The position numbers and the translations under genes are program-made. 64,000 nt of DNA from CADCWN01 sp046328475 (GTDB lineage Bacteria > Chloroflexota > Chloroflexia > Thermomicrobiales > CADCWN01), in assembly GCA_046328475.1 (NCBI GenBank), contig JAXLWN010000029.1:13986-77985 (forward strand), read 5' to 3'. The notes beneath the pieces were generated by a model that was not told where the DNA came from, made no database searches, and saw nothing but the letters and a program-made list of their open reading frames with translations. Every line of letters starts with the position of its first letter. The stretch's first letter is position 1. This document shows, in pieces, positions 1-8,855 of this stretch.

Positions 1-346
1 CGTCCGCCGCCTGCGGAACTGCGTGCGCGCCGGCGATACCATCGCCCGGCTCGGCGGCGACGAATTCGCCATCCTGATGGACGACGTGCGCGACGAGCGC
101 GAGGCGCTGGCCCTGGCTGGTCGCCTCGTCGCGGCGGTCGAACGGCCGATCGCACTCGCCGGGGAACGGGTCTGCGTCAGGGCCAGCGTCGGGATCGCGC
201 TCGACACCCCCGACCAGCGCGATCCCGAGGATCTGCTCCTCGCCGCCGACGCGGCGATGCACACCGTCAAGCAGTCCGGCGGCGGCGTCCTCTCGGCTGC
301 GCCCCTGCACCACCCCGACGGGGCGCAGCAGGCCCAGGCGGACTAA
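1..346 (+). CDS. GGDEF-domain protein (diguanylate cyclase), C-terminal part only
   Basis: The window opens inside this gene. The frame is open from base 2 and ends at TAA 344-346, leaving 114 residues. They contain RLGGDEFAIL, the active-site GGDEF signature of diguanylate cyclases, which make cyclic di-GMP from two GTP. A SVGIAL strand about 45 residues later closes the GGDEF fold, and there is a short polar tail. No EAL domain follows, so the protein ends with its cyclase domain. Any sensor or membrane part lies outside the window. The family is secure; activity is inferred from the intact signature. Two other c-di-GMP proteins lie at 21933-26341 and 26521-28554. Confidence 0.9.
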   Translation, partial: VRRLRNCVRAGDTIARLGGDEFAILMDDVRDEREALALAGRLVAAVERPIALAGERVCVRASVGIALDTPDQRDPEDLLLAADAAMHTVKQSGGGVLSAAPLHHPDGAQQAQAD

Positions 347-473
347 CGCCCGGCCGCGCCGCACCCCGCTGGCGCAGCCGCCAAATCGTCGGCGCAATCT
401 TGTTCATCCTGCACAGCCGCCCGGCTGGCGCGGGCTTCTCCGCGCGCCCGAAAAGTCGCGTTGCGAGCGTTGT

Positions 474-502
474 TTGACGGCTACGCAGGGCGATGTTATA
501 GT
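474..502 (+). promoter_or_regulatory. sigma70-type promoter of the dppD-dppF operon
   Basis: TTGACG at 474-479 and TATAGT at 497-502 are separated by exactly 17 bases. This is close to the housekeeping sigma consensus and stands out in GC-rich DNA. Transcription would begin near 509 and run about 310 bases before the first ATG at 819. Confidence 0.65.
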
Positions 503-818
503 GTTGCTGCGTCGGCCTGCACAAAAGCAAGCAGTGCCCACCCGAGGGAAGAACGTACACAATCAAGCCAAAATCGGGTGGTGCCAGGGTACTGTCCCAG
601 TCCCCGCCACATGCGAGACCGAGCCGATCGGCGATTCGCGTGTTCTGGCAGCGTTGTCAGCGCCGGTACCGGAGGAGAGGGAACCTCGCTACCGGTGGAG
701 AGCCGCAGATTCATCCGACGCAGGGGGAGGCGATCCGGGGGGAGCATTCGCGTTGGTGTGAGGATGGAATGGGCCTGCGGGCGCGCCACGGGTGCCCGCT
801 AGTCGCAAGGGAGTGAGT
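503..818 (+). other. long untranslated leader upstream of dppD
   Basis: About 310 transcribed bases separate the promoter from the dppD start. A hairpin can form near 670-702, where ACCGG pairs with CCGGT around an inner GAGG/CCTC stem. I recognise no known riboswitch core here. Overlapping ORFs on both strands look like GC-driven shadows. Nothing is seen in 347-473, between the preceding stop and the promoter. Confidence 0.4.
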
Positions 819-1832
819 ATGGCGACGACTGCTGAGCCGTTGCTTACGGTTGACAACCTCAAGACGCAGTTCTTCACCCAGGATGGCGTGGTCAAGGCGG
901 TCAACGGGGTCAGCTTCCAGCTGATGCCGGGCGAGACCCTCGGGATCGTGGGCGAGTCGGGATGCGGGAAGAGCATCACCGCCATGTCGATCATGCGCCT
1001 CATCCCCAACCCGCCCGGGAAGATTGTGGATGGCAAGGTCGTCTTCCAGGGCAAAGACATCCTGAAGATGAGCGACGAGCAGGTCCGGGGCATTCGCGGC
1101 AACGATATCGCGATGATCTTCCAGGACCCGATGACCTCGCTCAACCCGGTGCTGACGATCAACCGCCAGATCAGCGAGTCGCTCGAACTCCACAAGGGGA
1201 TGAGCAAGAGCGAGGCGCGGCAGCGGTCGATCGAACTGCTGAAGATGGTCGGCATCCCCAACGCCGAGCAGCGCGTTGACCAGTATCCGCACCAGTTCTC
1301 CGGCGGTATGCGCCAGCGCGTGATGATCGCGATGGCGCTCTCCTGCGACCCGCTGCTGCTGATCGCCGACGAGCCGACGACCGCGCTCGACGTGACGATC
1401 CAGGCGCAAATCCTCGACCTGATGCGCAAGTTGCAGCAGGAGCGCGGCACGGCCGTGATCCTGATCACCCACGACCTCGGCGTCGTGGCCGGCATGAGCG
1501 ACCGCATCCAGGTCATGTACGCCGGGACGGTGGTGGAGCGCGCCGACACCTACGAACTCTTCGGCAACCCGCGCCACCCCTACACGCTCGGCCTGCTGAA
1601 CTCGATCCCTCGCCTCGATAGCGTCAAGGAAAAGCTCGATCCGATTCGCGGCATGCCACCCGATCTGATCGATCTGCCGGACATGTGCCCCTTCGCGCCC
1701 CGCTGCGACTACGCCGAGGAGATCTGTGAGCGCAAGCACCCCGGCCTGCGCGAGGCGTTGCCGGGTCATCTGGTCTCCTGCCACTTCAACATCGTCAACG
1801 GCGAAAAGGTCGAGCGCGTCGAGGTAAGTTAG
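819..1832 (+). CDS. dppD: Peptide/nickel-type ABC transporter ATP-binding protein (DppD/OppD family)
   Basis: This is the 337-residue ATPase of an oligopeptide or nickel importer, which works on the inner face of the membrane. Walker A GESGCGKS is at residues 45-52, the ABC signature FSGGMRQRV follows the Q-loop, and Walker B is LLIADEPTTALD with an H-loop ITHDLG. The C-terminal oligo/HPY extension with conserved cysteines (DMCPFAPRCDYAEEIC) is typical of this subfamily. I chose ATG 819 over GTG 792 because AAGGGAG lies seven bases ahead of it. dppF follows after a 108-base gap filled by an inverted heptamer repeat. No permease or binding-protein gene adjoins the pair. The substrate cannot be read from sequence. 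Confidence 0.9.
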   Translation: MATTAEPLLTVDNLKTQFFTQDGVVKAVNGVSFQLMPGETLGIVGESGCGKSITAMSIMRLIPNPPGKIVDGKVVFQGKDILKMSDEQVRGIRGNDIAMIFQDPMTSLNPVLTINRQISESLELHKGMSKSEARQRSIELLKMVGIPNAEQRVDQYPHQFSGGMRQRVMIAMALSCDPLLLIADEPTTALDVTIQAQILDLMRKLQQERGTAVILITHDLGVVAGMSDRIQVMYAGTVVERADTYELFGNPRHPYTLGLLNSIPRLDSVKEKLDPIRGMPPDLIDLPDMCPFAPRCDYAEEICERKHPGLREALPGHLVSCHFNIVNGEKVERVEVS

Positions 1833-1843
1833 GCGAATGCGGT

Positions 1844-1916
1844 TGCAGGTTGGCAGGTTGCAGGTTACAGGTTGTGATTGCCCAAACTTGCAACTTGTAA
1901 CTTGCCAACCTGCAAC
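1844..1916. repeat. heptamer repeat hairpin between dppD and dppF
   Basis: The left arm (1844-1872) is a run of GCAGGTT-like 7-mers. The right arm (1885-1916) is the complementary run of AACTTGC/AACCTGC 7-mers. The outer 14 bases pair perfectly, and the inner units pair imperfectly because unit sequences drift (RGTTRCA). The period stays seven throughout. It lies between two genes of one operon, so the mRNA should carry a long stem-loop. Confidence 0.8.
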
Positions 1917-1940
1917 ACCGTAGGGAGGGAGGAGCACACG

Positions 1941-3047
1941 ATGTCGGCTGCAGCGACGGCGCACAACGGCGCCAATGGGCAAGGGGAGACATTGCTCGAG
2001 GTGAACAACCTCGTGATGCACTTCCCGCTCACCAAGGGCATCATCTTCCAGCGCAAAGTCGGCGCGGTCCAGGCGGTGGACGGCGTCAGCTTCTCCGTGA
2101 AGCGGGGCGAGACCCTCGGCCTCGTGGGCGAGTCCGGCTGCGGCAAGTCCACGACCGGCCGCGCGATCCTCCAGCTTTACAAGCCGACCGCCGGCGAGGT
2201 CAATTTCCACCCCAAGGACCAGACCAAGAAGGACCTGACGAAGCTGGACGGCGGCGAGATGCGCCGGATGCGCCGCTACCTCCAGATGATCTTCCAGGAC
2301 CCCTATGCCTCGCTGAACCCGCGCATGACGGTCGGCAACATCATCGCCGAGCCGATGCAGATCCATAACCTGGTGCCGAAGCAAGAGCGGAACGAGCGCG
2401 TGCAGGAACTCCTGCAGACGGTCGGTCTCAACCCTTACTTCGCCAACCGCTACCCGCACGAGTTCTCCGGCGGGCAGCGCCAGCGCATCGGCGTCGCCCG
2501 CGCGCTAGCGGCGAACCCCGAGTTCATCGTCGCCGACGAGCCGGTCTCCGCGCTCGACGTCTCCATCCAGGCGCAGATCGTCAACCTGATGGAGGACCTG
2601 CAGGAGCAGTTCGGGCTCACCTACCTCTTCATCGCGCACGACCTCTCGATCGTGCGGCACATCTCCAACCGCGTCGCCGTGATGTATCTCGGCAAGGTGG
2701 TGGAGCTCGCCGACCGCGATGAGCTGTACGAGAACCCGCTGCACCCCTACACCAAGGCGCTCCTCTCCGCCGTGCCGATCCCCGACCCGGTGGTCGAGAA
2801 GAAGCGCGAGCGGATCATCCTCACCGGCGACGTGCCGAGCCCGATCAACCCGCCCTCCGGCTGCCACTTCCACACGCGCTGCCCGTACGTGATGGATATC
2901 TGCAAGGCCGAGGAGCCGCCGTTCGCCGACCAGGGCAGCGGGCACTTCGTCGCCTGCCACCTCTACCCGTCGTCGGGTGGCGCGGCCAACGGCAGCGGCC
3001 AGGCGGCGACCAGCGCGGTCGGCGGCATGCGCGAGAAGCGCTCCTGA
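1941..3047 (+). CDS. dppF: Peptide/nickel-type ABC transporter ATP-binding protein (DppF/OppF family)
   Basis: This is the second ATPase of the importer, 368 residues. It has Walker A GESGCGKST, the signature FSGGQRQRI, Walker B FIVADEPVSALD and the cysteine-bearing C-terminal extension CHFHTRCPYVMDIC typical of DppF/OppF. ATG 1941 is preceded by GGAGGGAGGAG. An earlier TTG in frame would begin inside the repeat and is rejected. It should form the ATPase heterodimer with DppD. A strong terminator follows at 3074-3100. Confidence 0.9.
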   Translation: MSAAATAHNGANGQGETLLEVNNLVMHFPLTKGIIFQRKVGAVQAVDGVSFSVKRGETLGLVGESGCGKSTTGRAILQLYKPTAGEVNFHPKDQTKKDLTKLDGGEMRRMRRYLQMIFQDPYASLNPRMTVGNIIAEPMQIHNLVPKQERNERVQELLQTVGLNPYFANRYPHEFSGGQRQRIGVARALAANPEFIVADEPVSALDVSIQAQIVNLMEDLQEQFGLTYLFIAHDLSIVRHISNRVAVMYLGKVVELADRDELYENPLHPYTKALLSAVPIPDPVVEKKRERIILTGDVPSPINPPSGCHFHTRCPYVMDICKAEEPPFADQGSGHFVACHLYPSSGGAANGSGQAATSAVGGMREKRS

Positions 3048-3073
3048 CGCCGCGTACAACCGACAAGAGCAGA

Positions 3074-3100
3074 GGGCCGGGGGAGTGATTCCCCCGGCCC
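3074..3100 (+). terminator. intrinsic terminator after dppF, possibly bidirectional
   Basis: An 11-bp perfect stem (3074-3084 with 3090-3100) has a five-base loop and is followed by TTGCGTT. It lies between the converging dppF and the MalT-like regulator, so it may serve both strands. Confidence 0.75.
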
Positions 3101-3139
3101 TTGCGTTCGCCCTGCTTCTGCGGCGGGTCGCTGCGGCGG

Positions 3140-5827
3140 TCAGAGAACCCCCACCTCTCGCGCCCGGGCGACGGCGGTGGTGCGCGATCCGACCCCGAGC
3201 TTCGCCAGCGCGTGGGCGACGTGGTTCCTGACGGTGTTCACGCTGATGAAGAGTTGCGCGGCGATGGCCGCGTTCTCCGCGCCGGTGGCGACCAGGCGCA
3301 ACACCTCGATCTCGCGGTCGGTCAGGGGGGTGCCCGTACCTTGCGCGCGGTGCGCGGGGGCGGGTGCCGGTGCGGCGAACTGGCCCAGGAGGCTGCGGGC
3401 ATAATCGGCGTGCAGCCCATGCGCCACCGCGAGGCGCAGCAACGGCTCGACTGCCGCCTGGCCGTTCCAGAGGATGCGCCCGGGCGTCCCCGCGCGGGCG
3501 CACTCCGCCAGGAGTGAGCCGAACAAAGCCAATGCCTCGTTCGGGTGCCCCTGGGCCACCCGCGCCGCCGCCAGCAGCAGATCGGCGTCGCCGAACCAGA
3601 GCGCGTCGGGGTAGGGGCGCAGCAATTCCTTCGCCTCGCGGAAGCGGGCTTCGGCGGCCCGCTCGTCGCCCTCGGCCCGGGCGATCAACCCATGCAGGAT
3701 CGCCCGGCCCCCCGGCAGACTGGGCCAATCGGTCGGTGCCGCCTCGGCGTCCATGCGCCCGGCGATCGTGCGCGCCTCGCCGATCCGCCCCTGCAACACG
3801 CGCACCCGGCCCACCGCTTGCAGAAACGCCCCCCGCCAGTCGCGCAGGATCGCGAAGCCCGGCCGCTCGATCGCCGCCAGCAGCCCGGCGCACTGGCGGT
3901 CGGCGGCGGCAGCATCCCCCGCGATGGCGGCGCACCCGGCCAGCAGCATCCGGGCACCGATCTCGACCCGGATCAGGGCGTCGAACCCGTTGCTGAGCGC
4001 GAGGGCCGCCTCGGCAAGCGGGATCGCCGCCAACCAATCGCCTCGCCAGAGGATCGCCGTGGCCGTCAGGTGGGCGTTGCAGGCGCGCACGATCTGCCCC
4101 CCGTCGCCGATCGTCGCCACCAATTGCCGGAACCGATCCACCGCCTCGGGGCCGCCCGGCAGGATTGCCAGGTTGCCGTAGAAGTTGATCGCCAGCACAT
4201 GCAGGGCACGCCGGTCGTTCGTCGTCTCCACGATCGCGAGCGCCGCCTCCAGGTCGCGCACACTCCGGGCCACGTTGCCGAGCGCCAGTGCCCAGGCGCT
4301 CCGGCTCACCAGCAACTCCACCCGGCTGTGCGGCCGTTGCGGCAGCGCCAGCGCGCGGTCGAAGAGGGCCATCGATCGCGGGAATGCCCCGGCCTCGGCG
4401 AATACCTTGATCAGCGCGGCGAGTGCGCTCCCCTCCCCCTCCCGGTCCCCCCGCACCCGAAACCCCGCCCGCGCCCGATCCACAAGCGGCTGCACCTGCG
4501 AGAAGTGTCCCCTGTCCCAGGCGATGACCCCCAGCAGATAGGCAAGGCGGGGGTACGCCCCCTGCATCGCCCCCGGCAGCGCCGTGATCCAGGCGCGCAG
4601 CGTGTCGAGCGCCCGCTGCTCCAGCACCTGCTCGCCGACCTGATCGATCAGGTGCGCCGCCTCGTCCCAGGCCCCGGCGGCGAGGGAGTGGTCGATCGCG
4701 CGATCGGGCAACCCCGCCTCGCGCTCGGCCTGCGCCGCGCGGCGGTGCAGCGCCGGGAGATCCGCCGCGCGCTCCCGCGCGAGTTGCTGGCGCAGGAACT
4801 CCTTGACGCGATCGTGATAGCGATAGCTGCGTCTGGCACCCCCGCTCGGGAGGATGAAGCGGTGCTGCCGCGCGAGCGCGTCCAGCCTCGCCCCGGCATC
4901 GGCCTGCCCGGTCAGCGTCGCGCAGCGGGCGGGCGTCAATTCCGCCAGGATCGCGGTCGCGAGCAGGAAATCGCGCCCCGCCGGTTCCTGCCGCGCCAGC
5001 ACCTCGCCCACCAGGAACGCGACTGCGTCGCGATCGGAGCGCGCCAATGCGTCGAGCAACGTCGCCCGCTCCGTCCCCGTCGGCAACCCCGTGAGCACGT
5101 CGGCGGCGAAGCCCAATCCGCCGACACCGCCCTCGGTGCGTTCGTGGATCAGCGCCAGGTGCGCGGCGGCGAGGCCGAGGCCGACCCGATCGTTCAGGAA
5201 TGCGGCGGTTTCCCCCGGCGCGAATCGCAGATCGGCCAGCCGCACCTCCGCCAGCTCCCCCCGCGCCCGCACCCGCGCGAGGTCGAGCGGCGGATCGTGC
5301 CGCGTCGCCACGACGAGATGTAATTGCGGCGGCAGGTGTTCGAGCAGGGCGTCGAGCGCCACAAACGCCGCCGGGTCGGTGATCGCGTGCAGATCATCCA
5401 GCACCAGGACGGCCGGGTCGGGGAGCGTCGGCAGCAGGTCGCCGATCAGCGCGGCCACGATGCGCCGCGCTTCGGTGGTCGGATTGGGCAGGCTCGCCAG
5501 CAGATCCGCCGCCTCGCGCCCGCCATCGGGGCAGAGCCGCCGCGCGGCGGCGAGCAGCGCGGTCAGGAAGCGCGCCGGATCGTTCTCGTCCTGATCGAGC
5601 GACAGCCAGGCGAGCGCGAGGTCGGGGTGCGCCGCCGCGAACGAGGCGAGCAGCGTCGTCTTGCCGTAGCCAGCCGGTGCCGTAACGAGCGTCAATCGCG
5701 CGTCGCGCACCGCCTCGCGCAGGCGCGCGACGAGCCGTGGCCGCGCGAACGTGTCGTCGCGCGGCACCGGGGGGTGGAGTTTCGTTCGCGCCAACCAGAA
5801 CGGCAGTGCGGTCGCGGCCCGATCCAT
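3140..5827 (-). CDS. MalT-like LuxR-family transcriptional regulator with N-terminal STAND ATPase
   Basis: This protein of 895 residues has the classic MalT/AcoK layout. A P-loop (APAGYGKTTL, about residues 50-59) begins the NTPase, with a VLVLDDLH Walker B strand. A long alpha-helical TPR-like middle follows, then a LuxR helix-turn-helix at the C-terminus (LTDREIEVLRLVATG...SVNTVRNHVAHALAKLG). Such proteins bind an inducer through the helical part and activate transcription after ATP-dependent assembly. ATG 5827 is chosen because GGGAGGTGG precedes it; the upstream start at 5854 lacks a site. A good promoter lies at 5900-5928. The inducer and target genes are unknown. Confidence 0.88.
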   Translation of the reverse strand: MDRAATALPFWLARTKLHPPVPRDDTFARPRLVARLREAVRDARLTLVTAPAGYGKTTLLASFAAAHPDLALAWLSLDQDENDPARFLTALLAAARRLCPDGGREAADLLASLPNPTTEARRIVAALIGDLLPTLPDPAVLVLDDLHAITDPAAFVALDALLEHLPPQLHLVVATRHDPPLDLARVRARGELAEVRLADLRFAPGETAAFLNDRVGLGLAAAHLALIHERTEGGVGGLGFAADVLTGLPTGTERATLLDALARSDRDAVAFLVGEVLARQEPAGRDFLLATAILAELTPARCATLTGQADAGARLDALARQHRFILPSGGARRSYRYHDRVKEFLRQQLARERAADLPALHRRAAQAEREAGLPDRAIDHSLAAGAWDEAAHLIDQVGEQVLEQRALDTLRAWITALPGAMQGAYPRLAYLLGVIAWDRGHFSQVQPLVDRARAGFRVRGDREGEGSALAALIKVFAEAGAFPRSMALFDRALALPQRPHSRVELLVSRSAWALALGNVARSVRDLEAALAIVETTNDRRALHVLAINFYGNLAILPGGPEAVDRFRQLVATIGDGGQIVRACNAHLTATAILWRGDWLAAIPLAEAALALSNGFDALIRVEIGARMLLAGCAAIAGDAAAADRQCAGLLAAIERPGFAILRDWRGAFLQAVGRVRVLQGRIGEARTIAGRMDAEAAPTDWPSLPGGRAILHGLIARAEGDERAAEARFREAKELLRPYPDALWFGDADLLLAAARVAQGHPNEALALFGSLLAECARAGTPGRILWNGQAAVEPLLRLAVAHGLHADYARSLLGQFAAPAPAPAHRAQGTGTPLTDREIEVLRLVATGAENAAIAAQLFISVNTVRNHVAHALAKLGVGSRTTAVARAREVGVL

Positions 5828-5899
5828 CGCGCGCCACCTCCCGGGCAGGCACAAGCCCGCCCATCGCTATCACGAAGTCGCATGCCGGAACGCGCGCAG

Positions 5900-5928
5900 A
5901 TAATAGAGTACCCGGCGGCCCTTGTCAC
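5900..5928 (-). promoter_or_regulatory. promoter of the MalT-like regulator
   Basis: Read on the minus strand, GTGACA (5928-5923) and TATTAT (5905-5900) are spaced by 17 bases. The start codon at 5827 lies about 66 bases beyond the expected transcription start. Confidence 0.6.
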
Positions 5929-5940
5929 CTCCGGCGCGCA

Positions 5941-5987
5941 AGCAACAACGGCGCGGTGCTCACCTGGAGCACCGCGCCGTTGTTGCT
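5941..5987 (-). terminator. perfect 21-bp hairpin downstream of the GlsB-like gene
   Basis: Bases 5941-5961 pair perfectly with 5967-5987 around a five-base ACCTG loop. It follows the stop of the minus-strand GlsB-like gene (6020) and separates it from the promoter of the next minus-strand gene. Confidence 0.7.
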
Positions 5988-6019
5988 ACGCTCTTGCCAG
6001 GGACTCGCCCCGGCGCTGG

Positions 6020-6277
6020 CTAGACCCTGCCGCGATCGGTCGCGCGCAGCCCGTAGAGGATGATCACCGCGCCGATAACCGCCACGATCAGGGAACCGAT
6101 GAAGGTCGCGGGGCCGTTGCCAGTGACGAGCGACATCAGCCACCCGCCGAGTAGACCGCCGATGATGCCGACGATGATGCCTCCGATGACACCGCCCGGA
6201 GTGCGCCCCGGCACGATCAGGCTCGCGATACCGCCTGCCAATGCGCCCAGAATCAACCACCCGATAATCGTGCCCAT
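6020..6277 (-). CDS. GlsB/YeaQ/YmgE-type small membrane protein
   Basis: This is an 85-residue, very hydrophobic and glycine-rich protein with three predicted membrane segments, starting MGTIIGWLILGALAGGIAS. The GTPGGVIGGIIVGIIGGLLG run is diagnostic of the transglycosylase-associated (YeaQ/YmgE) family. Members are widespread, often stress-induced and of unclear function. ATG 6277 follows GGGAGGACAGCGACG, so the in-frame ATG at 6313 is rejected. It stands alone between a hairpin terminator and the histidine-kinase-like gene. Confidence 0.88.
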   Translation of the reverse strand: MGTIIGWLILGALAGGIASLIVPGRTPGGVIGGIIVGIIGGLLGGWLMSLVTGNGPATFIGSLIVAVIGAVIILYGLRATDRGRV

Positions 6278-6449
6278 CGTCGCTGTCCTCCCGCTGCTGT
6301 ATTGTCGTTCCACTCCCTGCCCGCCACCGGGCCGGTCCTGGCACCCTCAATGCAAAGGGTGTGCCAGATCGCTGTCAGCGGGGGGTGGAAATGACGCAGG
6401 AGTCTGTTGGAGAGGGAGCCGGGCCGCACACCGCGCGACGCAAGGGTGT

Positions 6450-7985
6450 TCAGACCGCGCTCCCCTCCTGAAGCGGCAGCAGGAGGCTGAAGGCGCTGCC
6501 CTGGCTTGGCTGGGGTTCGACCAGCAGCGCGCCGCCGTGCAGCCGCACCAACTCGGCGCTGACCGTCAGTTCGAGCGCCTTATCGGGCGAGACATTGTCG
6601 ATCGTGCTCAGGTGCGCGCCGTTGCCCGGCACCGGCGTCGCGGCCCCCTGCCCCACGTGGATCAGCGCGTAGCGGCGCTCGGTCTCGGTTGGCAGCGCCA
6701 TCCCGAGCGTGCGGAACGACGCGGGGGTGCCGGTGTGGAGCGAGACCACCACCTCGCCCTGCGACGATTGCTGCCAGGCGGCGCGGATCACCTGCTGGAG
6801 GGCCTGCGCGAGGCGGCCATAGTCGCCGGTCATCGCCAGCGGCTCATCCGGCAGGGCCAGGCGCAGCGGGCGCGGCCCCGCCTCGGACTGCTGCCGCTCG
6901 CCGACCTCCCGCACCAGGGTGTTCAGGTCGAAAGCGATCCACTGGAGTTGGATCCGTCCGAGCGCGATCCGCGAGAAGTCGAGCAGGTGCTCGATCAGGT
7001 CGCGCATCCGCAAACTCTGCTCGTAAATCTTGGTGAGCGCCCGCTGCGTGCGCGCATCCTGCTGGGTCGACGGCAGGCTGCGAAGCAGGGAGCTGTAGCC
7101 GAGGATGACGGTGAGCGGCGTCCGCAATTCGTGCGAGGCGATCGAGAGCACCTCGTCCCGCACCAGTTGGGCGTGCGCCTGATCGGTCAACTCCTGGTAG
7201 ATGCTGACGATCTCCCGCAACTCCCCCGCCCCATCCCGCAGCGGCACGGTCGAGGCGACGACCGCCACCTGCACCCCGTCTGGCCGTTCGACCACCAGTC
7301 GGTCGCCGAGTCGCGCCTGCCCCGACGCGATGACCCGCTGGAGCGGCGACTCCTCCGGGGCGATCGCCCGCCCGGCGCTGTCGCGCAACTGGTAGCCCGG
7401 TTGCTCCATCGGGGCGTCGCCCGGCGCGAAGATCGCGCCGAAGAGTCGCTCCGCCGCCGCGTTCGCGGCCAGCACGGTCCCCTTCCCGGCATCCAGGATC
7501 ACCACACCCTCATAGAGATGCTGGAGCGTGGCTTGCAGCCGCTCGAATACGGCCTGCCGCTGCTCCACCGCCTCTGCCAGCGCGGCACGCTCGGCCGCTC
7601 TGTGGGCTTGCTGCTGGGGAGGCTGAAACCGCGCTACCGCCGTATCGAGCACCCAGCGCAATTGCTCGCGGTAGTCGCCAGCGCGGACGACACAACCCCA
7701 GGCACCCGACGCCAGCGCCTCACGCCCGAGATCGGTCGCGCCCGTGGGCACTAGCAGCACGATCGGTGCCGGATACCGGGCGGCGACGATCCGCCGCAGT
7801 TGCGCCAGCGCCCCCACGCCTTTGTCGTCGCTCGTGCCATCGATCACGACCGCATCGAACGGCTGCTGTTGGAGTATCGTCGCGACCTCCCACTCGGAGG
7901 CCACCCTATAGTCGCTGTCGTCCCCCGCTGCCGGTGGAGGGATATCCTGCTGCGCCGCGATCAGCAGCACCCGCCGTGACCCCAT
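6450..7985 (-). CDS. Histidine-kinase-like protein with receiver and PAS domains and a degenerate ATPase domain
   Basis: The protein has 511 residues. Residues 1-120 resemble a receiver domain: an aspartate sits at 49 (VVIDG), but the usual acidic pair is absent and the lysine position reads arginine (VVRAG). A PAS-like domain follows (about 145-265). Then comes a dimerisation/phosphoacceptor box IASHELRTPLTVILGY with histidine 285. The C-terminal ATPase domain is poor: the N-box region reads LQQVIRAAWQQ (396-405) without the ATP-contacting asparagines. The G1 box reads HVGQGA without its aspartate, and G2 lacks its glycines. It is probably a pseudokinase or a phosphotransfer partner. ATG 7985 follows GAGGGCGAGG. 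Confidence 0.8.
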   Translation of the reverse strand: MGSRRVLLIAAQQDIPPPAAGDDSDYRVASEWEVATILQQQPFDAVVIDGTSDDKGVGALAQLRRIVAARYPAPIVLLVPTGATDLGREALASGAWGCVVRAGDYREQLRWVLDTAVARFQPPQQQAHRAAERAALAEAVEQRQAVFERLQATLQHLYEGVVILDAGKGTVLAANAAAERLFGAIFAPGDAPMEQPGYQLRDSAGRAIAPEESPLQRVIASGQARLGDRLVVERPDGVQVAVVASTVPLRDGAGELREIVSIYQELTDQAHAQLVRDEVLSIASHELRTPLTVILGYSSLLRSLPSTQQDARTQRALTKIYEQSLRMRDLIEHLLDFSRIALGRIQLQWIAFDLNTLVREVGERQQSEAGPRPLRLALPDEPLAMTGDYGRLAQALQQVIRAAWQQSSQGEVVVSLHTGTPASFRTLGMALPTETERRYALIHVGQGAATPVPGNGAHLSTIDNVSPDKALELTVSAELVRLHGGALLVEPQPSQGSAFSLLLPLQEGSAV

Positions 7986-8366
7986 CCTCGCCCTCGTGCC
8001 CCTGCTCGCCCTCGAACGGGATCATCCTATCGATCGCGGTCTGGTGCCGCCCCCGCCCTCCTGCACGTACAGCGACCCAGTATACCATCGCTCGGGCCGG
8101 TGCCATGTCGGGCGCGCTGGTCGGCGTTCCAGCCTCTCAGCCACCGATGAACGGATGCCGTCGGCGTCCGCTCACCAGGCTGCAAGGAACATACCAGCTT
8201 GCGGCGCACCCGGTCTCGCAGCTGCGGGTGAGCCTCCGGCAATGCGACCTGGCACATCCCTTGCATAGCCCCTGGTCAGTGCAGGGATGTCTCGACAGCG
8301 CGGTCAAGGCCATCAATCTTCAGCCGGATCTCTTCCGGCACGTTGCAGACAGGAGGAGTTCAAGCC
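7986..8366. other. divergent intergenic region between the kinase-like gene and the YggT-like gene
   Basis: The two flanking genes start outward from this 381-base gap. On the minus strand a TATACT preceded by TGG (8084-8079) could be an extended -10 box about 95 bases from the kinase start, with no good -35. I see no gene, terminator or repeat array in the rest. Confidence 0.35.
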
Positions 8367-8855
8367 ATGGTCGCTCCCTACCGGGCCGGCGAGCCCTACG
8401 ATGAGGAAGTTGTCGCGCGCGTCGAGCAGCAAGACATTGTCGGGCCGGGTGGTCAGGTGGTGCGCCAGGATGTCGCGGTCGCGGAGTTCGTCGACAACGT
8501 CGAGGCCCGCCAGTCGCGCACCCTCTGGTTAGAGAACCTGATCTACTTCATCTTCGGCGCAATCTCCCTGCTGATCGCCATGCGCGTGCTGCTGAAGGCG
8601 ATCGGCGCGAACCCGGAGAACGGTTTCACCAACTTCATTTACGCCTTCTCCCACCTCTTCGTCGCCCCCTTCCTGACGATGGTCAACCCGATCGCGGTCG
8701 GCGACACGGCCGTCTTCGAGATCGCGTCGGTCCTGGCGATCATCATCTACCTGATTCTCGCCTGGTTGCTCGTACGCCTGATGGTCCTGCTCTTCAACCG
8801 CCCCGCCACCGGCATCTCCGCAACGCGGTCGGTCGGTCGGCAGAACCACCTCTAA
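8367..8855 (+). CDS. YggT-like membrane protein
   Basis: This is a 162-residue protein. A polar N-terminal 50 residues is followed by two hydrophobic segments (about 58-78 and 122-148) around a short region with APFLTMVNPI. The segment order and the conserved F..P. stretch between helices fit the YggT family of bacterial integral membrane proteins, whose role is not settled. ATG 8367 is chosen because AGGAGGAG stands eight bases upstream; an in-frame start at 8343 is weaker. A long hairpin at 8981-9023 lies downstream. Confidence 0.75.
   Translation: MVAPYRAGEPYDEEVVARVEQQDIVGPGGQVVRQDVAVAEFVDNVEARQSRTLWLENLIYFIFGAISLLIAMRVLLKAIGANPENGFTNFIYAFSHLFVAPFLTMVNPIAVGDTAVFEIASVLAIIIYLILAWLLVRLMVLLFNRPATGISATRSVGRQNHL

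Noticed and set aside
503..818. Known riboswitch in the dppD leader (cobalamin, SAM, glycine, c-di-GMP)
   Set aside because: Core consensus words of these classes were not found. Only one simple hairpin is evident.
711..2459. Long minus-strand ORF opposite dppD and dppF
   Set aside because: It has no family pattern and mirrors the conserved ATPase frames, a usual GC-driven antisense ORF. Similar shadows at 3545-5323, 36109-37611, 43507-46008, 49826-52051 and 61526-63496 were left out for the same reason.
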